Assembly: GCA_037447655.1 (NCBI GenBank)
Contig: JBBHKE010002659.1
Location: 1-46,179 of the forward strand
DNA length: 46,179 nucleotides
Direction: 5' to 3'
Source of the DNA: Zygnema cylindricum
Taxonomy: Eukaryota > Streptophyta > Zygnematophyceae > Zygnematales > Zygnemataceae
The position numbers and the translations under genes are program-made. The notes beneath the pieces were generated by a model. It had not been told where the DNA came from and did not search any database. It was given only the letters and a program-made list of their open reading frames with translations. How positions within the stretch are numbered: the first letter of the stretch is position 1; each line of letters opens with the position of its first letter. This document shows positions 1-9,906 of this stretch, piece by piece.

Positions 1-605
1 ACAGGTTGCCGTTAAATTTCAGTTTCAGTTTACAGTACACGTTTTTTTTCGATTTTTTCAAAAGTCACGAATTATACGTTTCAATCGCAAAAAAGGAAAA
101 AATCGCGCGATTTGAACAACTATGGTTGAGAGGGAGCGAAGAGATGACAAACGAGTGACTTTGACATATTTGAAGCGACGGGAAAAAACGGATATGACGC
201 GGGAATCTTTTTATAAACGGGATGCCTGCGTGATTCCTTGTTTTGGAGATGCCAAACTTGCAGGTACAATGTGTGTACAATAATGTACTTTTTCTTCATC
301 CGTACATAATTTGTACAGTTGACATGAGGGAAGTTCTGTAAAAATACTTGTCGGCGCGTCTAGAATCGCATCTAGAATCGTTGAAGACACATGTAAAGCT
401 ATGTAAAGCTAGAGAAGGATCCAATGTGCTGTACGGTAAAGGGTCGGTGATGATACCAAAGCAGCCAGATGCATCACGTTTTTCGCTCGAGTCTCGGGTC
501 TTTGGATGTACGACTGTACCTCATAGTTTATACTTTTCAACATTAGCCCGACTGTATTGTCAAATGTACGGATCGACTTTACTTTACCTTCTGTATCGCT
601 ATTAG

Positions 606-1470
606 GGTGCACCTTCATGTGTCAATTTAAGGGTTTTTTTCTGTCGTTTTACTGTAAAACTTAGCGCCGTACCGCGAAATTTTAACCGTACAAATTAAAA
701 AAAAAAGGAGAAAGTACATTTTGTGTCATCATCGAATTTAGGATGTTCTACATGTTGTCGCTTGTGTTATTCAACCCACGACCACGCCAAAAAACGTCAT
801 CTTCAAACTTTTCTCTAACACAAGGGGGCGATGTGTTTTAAAACAAATTATTTTTGTTAAACAAATAGGACCAAAAATTCCAAACGAATTCAACTGACGA
901 CGAAAAGTTCACTATTAAGCATGTTTTGTCCGTTTCCATCCTATACGATGATGCAAAGTACATAATTTATTTCATTTTGTCCGTTTGCGTACGTGTAATG
1001 TATTTACAAGAATTTCAAACGAATTCAAGCGACCGCGAAACACTATTCGCTATGTTTTGTCCGTTTGCGTTCATCAAAATACACAGTTTTTTGTGTTTTG
1101 TTGCGTTTCGTTTGGTACGGACTTTTCCATTCCAAGGGTAAAACTCCTATGCCATTTGACGAAATCGTGAGAAATCTGTGAGGGCGCCCCATCAAGTCGC
1201 ACACGCCTCCTCTCTCAGGGTACGTCCCCATGTATTAAAGTATCGACTTTAATCTGTCGTTTTGACCCAAAACGCAGTTCCATACGAGAAAAACTTTAGC
1301 CGTACATAAAAATCAATTCTTCAAAAGTACAACAATCTTCAAGTCGATTCTCTGAATGTACTTCATGTTTGTCCTCATGTGAAAGCATTTTGGCGTTTTC
1401 CTTTTTTCGACCCCCGGGCAAGAGAATCCGACCCGTCAAAAAACGTCATCAAAAATCACTTCACCATCTG
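606..1470. repeat. Imperfect duplication of a ~250-bp intergenic segment
   Basis: The segment at about 606-840 recurs, diverged, at about 1220-1470. Shared landmarks in the same order are CTGTCGTTTT, a GCCGTAC/CCGTACA block, and a CAAAAAACGTCATC block (793-806 region and 1438-1451 region). A shorter related piece with CGTCATCTTCAAACTT also occurs near 27210, outside the nested cluster. No coding sequence is visible. It is probably a decayed member of a dispersed repeat family; the boundaries are by eye. Confidence 0.5.
875..1140. repeat. Tandem imperfect duplication, ~135-bp period
   Basis: CAAACGAATTCAA starts at 881 and again at 1016. In both copies it is followed by a GACxxCGAAAA/CACTATT-like block and by TATGTTTTGTCCGTTT or CATGTTTTGTCCGTTT. 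The copies are diverged by many substitutions, so the duplication is not recent. The short ORFs here do not resemble any protein family I recognise. Confidence 0.55.
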
Positions 1471-1850
1471 ATTTCAGGGAAAGTACCGTCGAAAACAACG
1501 AATGAAAAATAACCCACGCACGCACCACACGTGTGAGAAAATTTTAGGACAAGGGAGAGTACTCGCTATTTTTCTCCCTGCCCGTCACGTGCATGTATGG
1601 AAAAGACGAGGATGTACGGAAAAAAATCTGCAGGGGTCTTCGACCTCCAATTTCATTCATGGGTCCTCGGTAGAATTTTGCATCGTCGTCGCCTCTCCCC
1701 TCTCCCTCTCATACTATCACTTTTATCTCACACTTTTTTGAATGAGGCACGACAAAACAGGTATGAAATGAAAGATATTTGAAAAATAACTCTTTTGGAC
1801 TACCTTTATGTGTATTTTTATGGCAAGTAGAGTGAAAAAAATTGAGAAAA

Positions 1851-2747
1851 CGAAATCGGGTGTCCATGGCCGAAAGTTCTTGAATCTGTGACGTCACAAG
1901 TAAGCGTGACGTCACAATGTTACAAAACTTGAAACATCTGCCATGTCACAAAATTACAAAATTGTAGACGTCTACAATTGTCGCTGTTGTTGTTGGCGTC
2001 ACCAATTTCGTAATCATCGTCAACCGTCACAAAGTTGTACCTACGTCTACAACCGTCACATTTCAGAGTTCCGATTCCATATTAGCACAAAGGGACGCTT
2101 TTCAAAGTAGTACGGAACACTTCACTACGGTCCAAAGTACTTTTCCAAAATATCGCTTACATAAGGACGTACCCTCAAGCAGCCTCAAATTCTCGCGATG
2201 TCCAAAGCAATTTTTTACAATTTGGTGCGTCATCACAGATTGTACACTGTCGACAACTGTCACGGGCATTGTCGACGTATACAATCATCACGCCGTTAAG
2301 TGACAACTTTGTTTGGTACACACAGGGACACCCGAATTCCGCGACCGCCAGATCTACGCTAAAAAACAAAAACAAACCTCTAAGTTTGAAGTACATAAAG
2401 ACTCACTCAAAGGGGTATTCCCATGTAATCAATACTTTGATAAAGAATTTTGGACTGTAGAGAAGATTCGCCGTACTACTTTGAAGAGCGTCCCAATGTG
2501 CGAAAATGAAATGAGAACTTTGACATTCTACGGTTGTAGACGTAGGTACAATTTGTGACGATTGAAGACGACTACGAAACTTCCTACGTATTAGTGACGC
2601 CAACAAAAAACAGCGATAGTTGTAGACGTCAAGATTTTTGAGAAATAGTAGATGTTTCGGGTTTGTTGACATTGTGACAACACGCTCACTTGTGATAGCT
2701 TCGACGTCACAGATTCAAGAACTTTCCGCCATGGTATCTCGATTTCG
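1851..2747. repeat. Foldback element: ~320-bp inverted repeats around a ~240-bp spacer
   Basis: The left arm (about 1851-2170) reappears reverse-complemented at about 2420-2747. Matching blocks include CGAAATCG at the outer ends, AAAGTTCTTGAATCTGTGACG, TTGTACCTACGTCTACAACCG, and TTCAAAGTAGTACGG near the inner ends. Identity looks like roughly 75-80 percent with small indels. Weaker similarity may extend outward to about 1798 and 2787. The spacer holds no transposase. It is consistent with a foldback or long-TIR non-autonomous DNA transposon; no target duplication is clear. Confidence 0.7.
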
Positions 2748-2997
2748 TTTTTGCTTTGCCCTTTTTCTAAAATGGAAAAGCATTGTAGTCGCCTTCGTCT
2801 CTGATGACAACAAAATTGACCGTCGTTTTTTTTTGTAAGATCTTGAGCCATTGAGTGATTTGAGTTTTGATTGGCTTTGTCATGTTCCAATTTTGATGTA
2901 ATGAAAAAAGACAGGTGGTACAATCCTGTTTGTTGTATTTTGCGTGGTTGTAGTGGTATGATTAAAGGCCAGACAAAATCGACGTCACGCCAAAATG

Positions 2998-3260
2998 TTG
3001 TGTTATCAATGCTGGTTGAGTAACGTACAGTATCGTACTTTAAAATGTTGCATGTGCGATCCTGTTCATCGCGCCACATTGTCGTGTTCTCAATATTCGT
3101 ACATTACTGTTATTTCAGTGTTGGCGTGACTTACTATGTGTCGTGTTATCAATATCGGTACAGTAACGTACAATATCGCACTTTTAATTTTGGCGTGTGC
3201 GATCTCGTCACCTCACGCCACGTTGTCGTATTCTCAATACCCGTACACTACACAACGAAT
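2998..3260. repeat. Tandem imperfect duplication, 143-bp period
   Basis: GTTATCAAT at 3002 and 3145, and GTAACGTACA at 3020 and 3163, give a constant offset of 143. The rest of the unit (GTGCGATC, CACATTGTCGT/CACGTTGTCGT, TTCTCAATA, CGTACA) follows in the same order. No coding potential is evident. Confidence 0.6.
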
Positions 3261-4129
3261 CATAATTAGAGTAAATAACGCTAATTTGGTCACCCTAAAT
3301 TTTGACTTTATCACGTTAAATAGAGTAAATGATTCGAATTTTGTCATTATACTATTTAAGGTAAGGTTTAATTAGCGTAAAAAAATAGAATATAGGCGTG
3401 TTTTAAATAGTGTGGAATACGGACAACATCTGGCAGTGCAAAATTGTACTTTTATAAGTAAAAAGGTACAAATAATAATTTAACAGAATAACGCTCGCAT
3501 GTGAAATTGCACTAAACAAAAAAAATAAATCGCATCGAAAGAAACACGTTGGCATAGCTCCGTCCGTCGACAACATTGTCGTCCGTGTGAACATTCACAT
3601 GAATTTACATGTGAAAAGTTTGAAGTTAAACTGAAACAATATGAGTTGAGACAAATAGTATATATATATGAGACAAATAGTACTAACGCCATAATGAGGT
3701 CAAAATAGTGTTCATAATTATAGCACGGATAATTATTGCCGACATAACCTAATATAGAGTACTTAAATAAATTGGAGTAAAATTCCTCTGTGAAAATATT
3801 ATATCACATAAATTAACGTTCCTAATTTTATTTTATTTGTTTTTTGTTCTTTACTCTAATTACGATTTGCGGTGTACTGTAATGTCAGTGTTGGCATCAT
3901 GTACGATATTCGTACTTGGTACCCACTGTACTATCGCATTGTACATGGTTAAGACCATGACGATGCCAAGTGGATGGTTTAATTCGCCTTTCGTTCATGT
4001 GGGGGGTTTGATTGAGCGTAAAAGTTTCACATTGACAAAATATACCATGTAGTAATAAACACTTTAATGTTAAGGCTTGAATACACATTGAACCATTAGC
4101 ATTAATCAACCATTATTCGTTTAAACAAA
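3261..4129. other. AT-rich gene-free stretch
   Basis: No credible gene is seen. The stretch contains several forms of ACGCTAATT or its complement (3275-3400). The same motif is found in the AT-rich DNA on the other side of the nested retrotransposons (27235-27640), so the two flanks may derive from one repeat family or one former AT-rich region. Confidence 0.4.
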
Positions 4130-4134
4130 ATACC
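4130..4134. other. Target site duplication of element A, left copy (ATACC)
   Basis: ATACC directly precedes the left LTR of element A and is repeated at 17023-17027 directly after the right LTR. This is the 5-bp duplication expected for copia integrase, and it fixes both outer ends of A. Confidence 0.85.
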
Positions 4135-5181
4135 TGCAATTCTGTGTCCTCCATTGGACCACAGAATACAGGAAGCCTCTAGATAGTATTTAACTAACCC
4201 ACTTTAAGCCACAACCACTGCTGCCCAAGAAGGCAAACTGACAATTTGACTGCACCCCTGTGTAGCCTGGACTCCCCTGAGTCCGTAGAAAAAAGAATCA
4301 CTGAAAACGGCCAACCAGGCGATAAGTTATAGGGTGGCAAAGATGCCAATTTATACAAACTCTCTGAGAGAGAGGACTATCTACCTAAATTTTCCTAAGT
4401 CCTAGTTTTTCCTAATTCCCTCTCACAGCTCCTATCTACTGCCTGTACGAACGAATCACAAAACTGTATAGTACTAGAAAGTACTACTGCCGATGTACTT
4501 TCTGTACGGCCTCTGTAGGACAAGGCCATAAGTGGACGCGTGTATACTTTCCACTCATCCGTACGTTCCTCGGAATTCCCGCGACCGAATGATGTCTCCC
4601 CACGTGGCGCCAGGTGATGCCACGTCACTAAATGCCAAAGTGACCACTCCGGGATTTCGGCGATGATGTGCGCCGTTGGATTATATGCGAAACGTAATCT
4701 TGGCCGGAATAAATACTTGCGCGATATTTGTTCCGATGTAGAAATAAAATGCGTGGTATCCGTTTTGAATTAGCGTCGTACGACGTACTTTATAAAACTG
4801 TATATATGTACGCCGTAAACAGTTTTAGTTAAATGAACTTTATCCTTTCGAACTAAATATATATCTATCACATACCATAGCACTTAGCATTGGTCCTAGT
4901 CTATTAGGATAAAGCTGACCGCTACCGGTCGATTTGACGAACCGCAGGTACCGGGATCAAATCTCTGGTCCGTCAAGTATATTTTTAGTAACCTACTAAA
5001 AATAGTTGTCTGTTGAACTAAGGCAGCCATGGATCAACCTCTCTCTCTTTCCTTCAGTGACTACAACAAGTATGGGGGCTAGAGAGCGGAGGTGGAGGCA
5101 GGCTGTCCGTCCTTTTCTTTTTCCTTTTATAAAAACATATTTAAACCTAGAAAATACTATAGAAATCTATAAATTTCAACA
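4135..5181 (-). repeat. 3' LTR of element A
   Basis: 1,047 bp, matching 15976-17022 at a constant offset of 11,841. It carries a GTAC-rich block (4444-4560), an ACGT-core palindrome region (about 4597-4625) and a TATA box at 4349-4355 on the minus strand. Its CCAAT box is mutated (GAACGAATC here, GAACCAATC in the other LTR). Confidence 0.93.
4349..4355 (-). promoter_or_regulatory. TATA box in the element A LTR (3' copy)
   Basis: TATAAAT on the minus strand lies about 215 bp before the LTR end, downstream of the GTAC cluster. The same box is at 16190-16196 in the 5' LTR, and an equivalent lies at 17819-17824 in element C and 26386-26391 in element D. Confidence 0.55.
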
Positions 5182-5194
5182 CTCCCCTTATTTT
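5182..5194 (-). other. Polypurine tract of element A
   Basis: AAAATAAGGGGAG on the minus strand lies between the pol stop codon (5195-5197) and the 3' LTR. Purine tracts in this position prime plus-strand DNA synthesis. The same 13-mer occurs in B and C. Confidence 0.88.
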
Positions 5195-8077
5195 CTAGTC
5201 TAATTTTAATTTTTCTTTCAACCCGCATTTTTCCCGACAATATTTTAGTTTAGGAGAGGGCACAGGTTTGGTCATCATGTCAGCCACCATTTCTTCATCA
5301 GGTCTATACACAAGATTTAGAATTTTATTTTCAACTTTTTCTCTTACGAAGCTTAATCTTATGTCCATATGTTTTGCTTTGAAATGGTGTTTTGGATTGG
5401 CTGCAATTGCAATTGCAGCTTGGTTATCGCAAAAGATTTCATGCACTCCCTCCTTCATAAATCCCAGTTCTTGTAACAATGATTTCACCCACATTAGTTC
5501 TTTTATAGCAGAACACGACGCCATATACTCAGCCTCCATAGTAGACTGAGCAACAACCTTTTGTTGCTTACTGCTCCTACAGCAAGCACCTTCCCCCACA
5601 TACAAAACATATCCAGAAGTGCATCTTCTCATAGGTGCATCCCCATAACTGGCGTCACTCCAAGTGGTGATATCAGTATGCTCCCCTCCCAAATGCAACC
5701 ATAACTCTCTAGTTCCCACCAGATATCTCATGACTCTCTTGGCTGCCTCCCAATCTCTCTTCCTAGGATCATTAAGACTCCTACTGAGTACTCCAACTGC
5801 TGCCGCTATGTCCGGCCTGGTACAGTTCATAAAATAGATTAAGCTTCCTACGACCTGTCTATAAGGAATAGACTTCATCAACTCTCTCTCCTCTAGACTC
5901 ATCTGATCGTCTAAGATCATCACTCCTCCTTCTACACTCCCATCACTTACTTTTTTCAAGTCCATGGGAGTGGTACAACTGTTAGCATTTTCCATCTGGA
6001 ATTTCTCAAGCATATTACCTATTGCTTCTTTCTGAGTAAGTTTGATAATCTTCTTCCCTCTATCTCTCTCCATTTGGACCCCCAAAATATATTTTGCCTC
6101 CCCTAAATCCTTCATATCAAATCTGCCCCTAAGATCTTTCTTTAGCCTATTGATATTATCTAAAGACTTACTTAACACAAGCAGATCATCCACATAAATT
6201 GCAATAAAAATGACACCATTCTCATCTTCAAACATATAGATAGAATGGTCAGAGCTGATCCGGATGTATCCCAGATCGGTGAGAAACTCATCTAGTTTCT
6301 TATTCCACTGTCGGGGAGCCTGTTTCAGTCCATATAAGGACTTTATGAGCCTGCACACTTTGCTCTCTTCTCCTTCTTCCACAAACCCCTCGGGTTGCCT
6401 CATAAAAATTTCTTCCTCTAACTCACCATTAAGAAAAGCAGTCTTAATATCCATCTGGTAAATTTCCATGTCTTCCGTTGCGGCCAGATTGAGGAGAATC
6501 CTTACCGATGGGAACCGAACAACTGGAGCAAAGGTCTCCTCATAGTCAATCCCCTCTTTTTGGGTGAACCCCTTTGCTACCAATCGAGCCTTATACCTCT
6601 CAATTGTATTATCTGGGTTGAGTTTTAGTTTAAATACCCATTTACATCCAATAGGTTTTCTGTGTGGAGGGCAATCCGCTAGTTCCCAAGTATTTGCTTC
6701 CATGATAGAAGCCATCTCATCATTTATGGCTCTAATCCATCTTTCTTTCTCTGGACTATTCACTGCCTCTAAGTAAGACTGAGGCTCATCTGGGTGAGAT
6801 AACTTATTTACCTTATGGGCAGCTTGTTTTTCCTGTATCCTTTTGCTGCTCCTCCTTCCTCCCTCAAACTCCGAAGCTGGAATGGATGGAAGTCTTGGAT
6901 TTCTTCTCACTGTCTCATCGGCTCCCCTGTCCATAAAAACCGTATCTTGTCCCGCTTCTTCCATCTCCTCGAAGTCCATAGGAGTATGTGAGGTTTCCGG
7001 TGAGTCTCCTGTATCTTCGATCTCCCCTGAATCTGTAATCACAGTTTCACTCATGTCTTTTTCGGGAACGACTGAGTTCTCCTCACTTTCGGACTCAAAT
7101 CTGATCCTTATCTTCTTTGTATATTTGAAGGGGTCAAATGACTTCCCTTCATCCATGACAACTAAGTGTTTGACCAGAATGATATCTTTCTTTGCTAAGT
7201 CATAGACTCTATATCCCTTAACATCCTCATCATATCCCACAAAGTATCCAGGTTTTCCCTTAGCATATAGTTTCCAGTTTTTCCTATCCGTGTCAAGACT
7301 GTAAACTTGGCTACCAAATACTTTAAGGTGTGAGATATCTGGTTTCCTTCCAACCCATCTCTCATAAGGTGTCACTCCCTTTACAGCTGAGGTAAGGACT
7401 ATATTTTTAATATTGTTGGCACAGTTCATTGCCTCTGCCCAAAATCTCTTTCCTATTTTCTTGTCTGCCAACATACTACATGCACTATCTCCTAGTGTTC
7501 TATTCAACCTCTCAGCTACCCCATTTTGTTCTGGGTTATATGGTACAGTTTTGTGGTGCTGCACTCCCTCATCTCTCAAATATTCCTCAAACTCGTTAGA
7601 GGTATATTCCCCCCCATTATCACTCCTTATCCTTTTAATGGGGGTTTCATGCAACTTCTCACTCCAAGCTTTATATTCTTTGAAGTAAGTTAATGCTTCA
7701 GACTTTGTTTTCAGAAAGTAGACTCTAGAGTATCTAGACCAGTCATCAGTTATTGTCATCATAAACCTCTTTCCTCCAACCGAAGGTACTTTTGCAGGCC
7801 CCCAAATATCTGTGTGGACTAAATCTAATACTTTCTCACCTGTATATGTGGCGGCTTTGGGAAAGGGAAGTCTGTGAGCCTTACCTTGAGCACAACCACT
7901 ACAATCATCCATCATTTCATTATCCCCAAACTCAATGCCATCTACTACCCCAAGTTTTTTCATTTCCCTTAACCTATCAAAATGTACATGCCCCAACCGC
8001 TTATGCCAAATCATCACCTTAGGAACACCAACATAGTAAGCATTCTTCTGTTCATTACTCAAGTTAAGCCTAAACAT
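5195..8077 (-). pseudogene. Element A pol: integrase, reverse transcriptase and RNase H (continuous 960-codon frame)
   Basis: This is the 3' two thirds of a copia polyprotein, open without stops. The integrase zinc finger has HKRLGH (H25, H30) and CSGCAQGK. The integrase core follows with LVHTD, RSDNGGEY and PEQNGVAERLN, giving the D,D(35)E residues. A Ser/Glu-rich linker precedes the reverse transcriptase, which has QMDIKTAFLNG and an intact YVDD box at residues 628-631. RNase H motifs WSDASYGDA, STMEAEYMA and FCDNQAAI follow, and the frame ends in KLKLD. The first methionine is not a real start: the frame is the continuation of the gag-protease frame at 8059-8876 and is separated from it by a one-base deletion near 8145, in a T-run that is one base longer in element D. 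The catalytic residues look sound, so the break is in expression rather than chemistry. Confidence 0.9.
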
Positions 8078-8876
8078 TCCTTGGCTACCCTTATCTGGGG
8101 TGAAGTAAACTTCATCCCCATACTTAGCTGTAAAGACTCCCTTTTGGTGAAGGTATCAAACTCTTTGTCATCTAACACAGACGTAGAGACAAGGTTTTTA
8201 CTCAGCTGTGGAATGTAAAGTACATCTGAGAATGTAAGTATAGAAGTCTTACCCTCCACTAAGACTTTCAGATCTACTGATCCCACTAGATCTGTAGTAA
8301 CCACTCTCCCATCCCCATACTCTAACTCTACAGTAGGAATCTTTCTTAACTTAGTGAAGAGTTCTTTATCACGACACATATGCATGGATGCACCTGAGTC
8401 GATGATCCATCCTTCCTGTGGAGCTTCCCGGATGGCTCCAAGGGCACACTTCTGCCTCCGAGGAATCTCCTTCTCCTCCAAACTCTCGTCAAGAAGAAGC
8501 TCCCCATCCTCCTCAGAGGACTCATCCTCGGTTTCTCCTGACACCTTTGTAACCACAAGTGCCTTTTTCTTCCCTCCGGAAGAACCCCCTCCACGGTTCT
8601 CTTGGAGCCTCAGCTCTGATAGCTTGACACAATCTGCAATAAAGTGCCCCGGCTTTTTGCAATAATGACAAAGACCCTTTGGGGGCCTTTGTCCCCCTGA
8701 ATGATCTCTTTCCCCTCTATAAGGTTTCTTCGGGTCCTTTCCCCATCGGTCCCCTCCTACTGCTAGAGCTTGAATGCTCTTTCCTCCTCTCCTAATCTCC
8801 ATTGTGTTTTCCTGCACAAGTATCATCCTGACTACTGTGTTCCATTTCCATGAACTATCAAGCATTCCCTGTACTC
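8059..8876 (-). pseudogene. Element A gag C-terminus and protease (continuation after element B)
   Basis: This piece resumes the gag frame interrupted at 15328. It contains the end of the capsid-like region, one CCHC zinc knuckle (CHYCKKPGHFIADC) that binds RNA, an acidic Glu/Asp-rich linker, and the aspartic protease motif IIDSGASMHMC. Homology with element B (SVDLKVLVEGKTSILTFSD) continues to about 8145. After that the frame encodes unrelated residues to 8059 because of the one-base deletion, and the correct frame continues in the 5195-8077 piece. It is part of a single-polyprotein copia element. Confidence 0.88.
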
Positions 8877-9311
8877 ATGTAGAAACTAATGGTTTTATTA
8901 GTATTTTCTAGGTCTGAAAAGAAATATAGAAGTCGAGGCAGTCTATCTCTAACTTCTCTCTCCAACTCTCAAACTTGTCGCAGTCACTGAGAAATTGGAG
9001 AGGAAGCTAGAGCCATGGCTACCTTGGCTATCCTGAGGTTTACGGGAATTTTATATTAGGGTTTATATATTTAATTAAAATGTATGTGCCGGCGGCAGGA
9101 TTTGATCCTTGTACCTGCCGGCCGGCAGATAGGAAGTAGCCGGTAGCCTTAGCCGTTTCATCTAGCGGTAGTGTTACCTAGCATATAGTTTGATAATTAT
9201 TTACATATGTATACAAGCGATAAACCATTTAACTAGAATTAATTACGGGATACATAGATCCAGTAATATGTAATGTACAACTTACGGTACGGACATAAAT
9301 CAGTACCGCGC

Positions 9312-9335
9312 ATTTGTTTCGTAAATGAAACAAAT
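9312..9335. promoter_or_regulatory. Dyad-symmetric motif in the element B LTR
   Basis: ATTTGTTTC (9312-9320) and GAAACAAAT (9327-9335) are perfect 9-bp inverted repeats with a 6-bp spacer, flanked by direct copies of TACCGCGCAT. Related dyads lie at comparable places in the LTRs of C and D, although surrounding sequence has diverged. It could be a protein-binding site or a transcript hairpin; the function is inferred. Confidence 0.5.
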
Positions 9336-9542
9336 ACCGCGCATGTATTTATTACGGCTACGATTAAAGCCGAATTTAATCGGACGGCCGGGATTAGCGC
9401 CGAGATCGCGGAGGAAGATTTCGGCGGTTTGTGGCCATCGCCACATCGGATGACGCGTGGCAAAATTCCGTTGGATTGTGGAAACTCCGGAGATTATGGC
9501 ACCGAATCCGGATTTGACATGTGTCGACATTTTGGCCATGTC

Positions 9543-9617
9543 GTACAATATCCGTACATAAAGTACACCGGCAGCTGTACTTTTGCGTACGGAACTCAAT
9601 TCTGATTGGTTCCGTAC
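9543..9617 (+). promoter_or_regulatory. GTAC cluster plus CCAAT box in the element B LTR
   Basis: Six GTAC tetramers lie within about 75 bp, with ATTGG (inverse CCAAT) just before the last one. Equivalent clusters are present upstream of the TATA box in A (16285-16410) and C (17665-17737). GTAC is the core recognised by plant SBP-domain transcription factors; a role here is inference. Confidence 0.4.
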
Positions 9618-9906
9618 ATCAGTAGATAGAGTCTGTGAGAGAGATAGGACTTAGAAAAATTAGAAGATAAGACCCTCTCTCCCAGAGAGCTTCTGTACAA
9701 AAGGTCAACTTTGACCCTCCATAACTTACTGCTCAGGGGAGCAAATTCAGAGATTCTTTTTGCTATCAACTCAGGGGAGTCTTGTCTTCACAGGGGTGAA
9801 GTTGGTCAGAGTTTTTGTCTGCCAGGGTGGCAGTTATTTTTGCTTAAACACAAAGGGGTCAGGATTATCCTAGAGGCTTCTTGGAAGCTGTCCACTCTGA
9901 GGACTT

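Noticed and set aside
65-280. 71-codon minus-strand ORF at the left edge
   Set aside because: Short, no domain, and surrounded by decayed repeat DNA.
6843-7205. Plus-strand ORFs inside element A pol (also 5268-5549 and 7413-7688)
   Set aside because: Shadows of the antisense pol frame.
9273-9605. 110-codon ORF found identically at 14674-15006
   Set aside because: The identity is only because both lie in the two LTRs of element B. It overlaps promoter-like motifs and matches no family I know.
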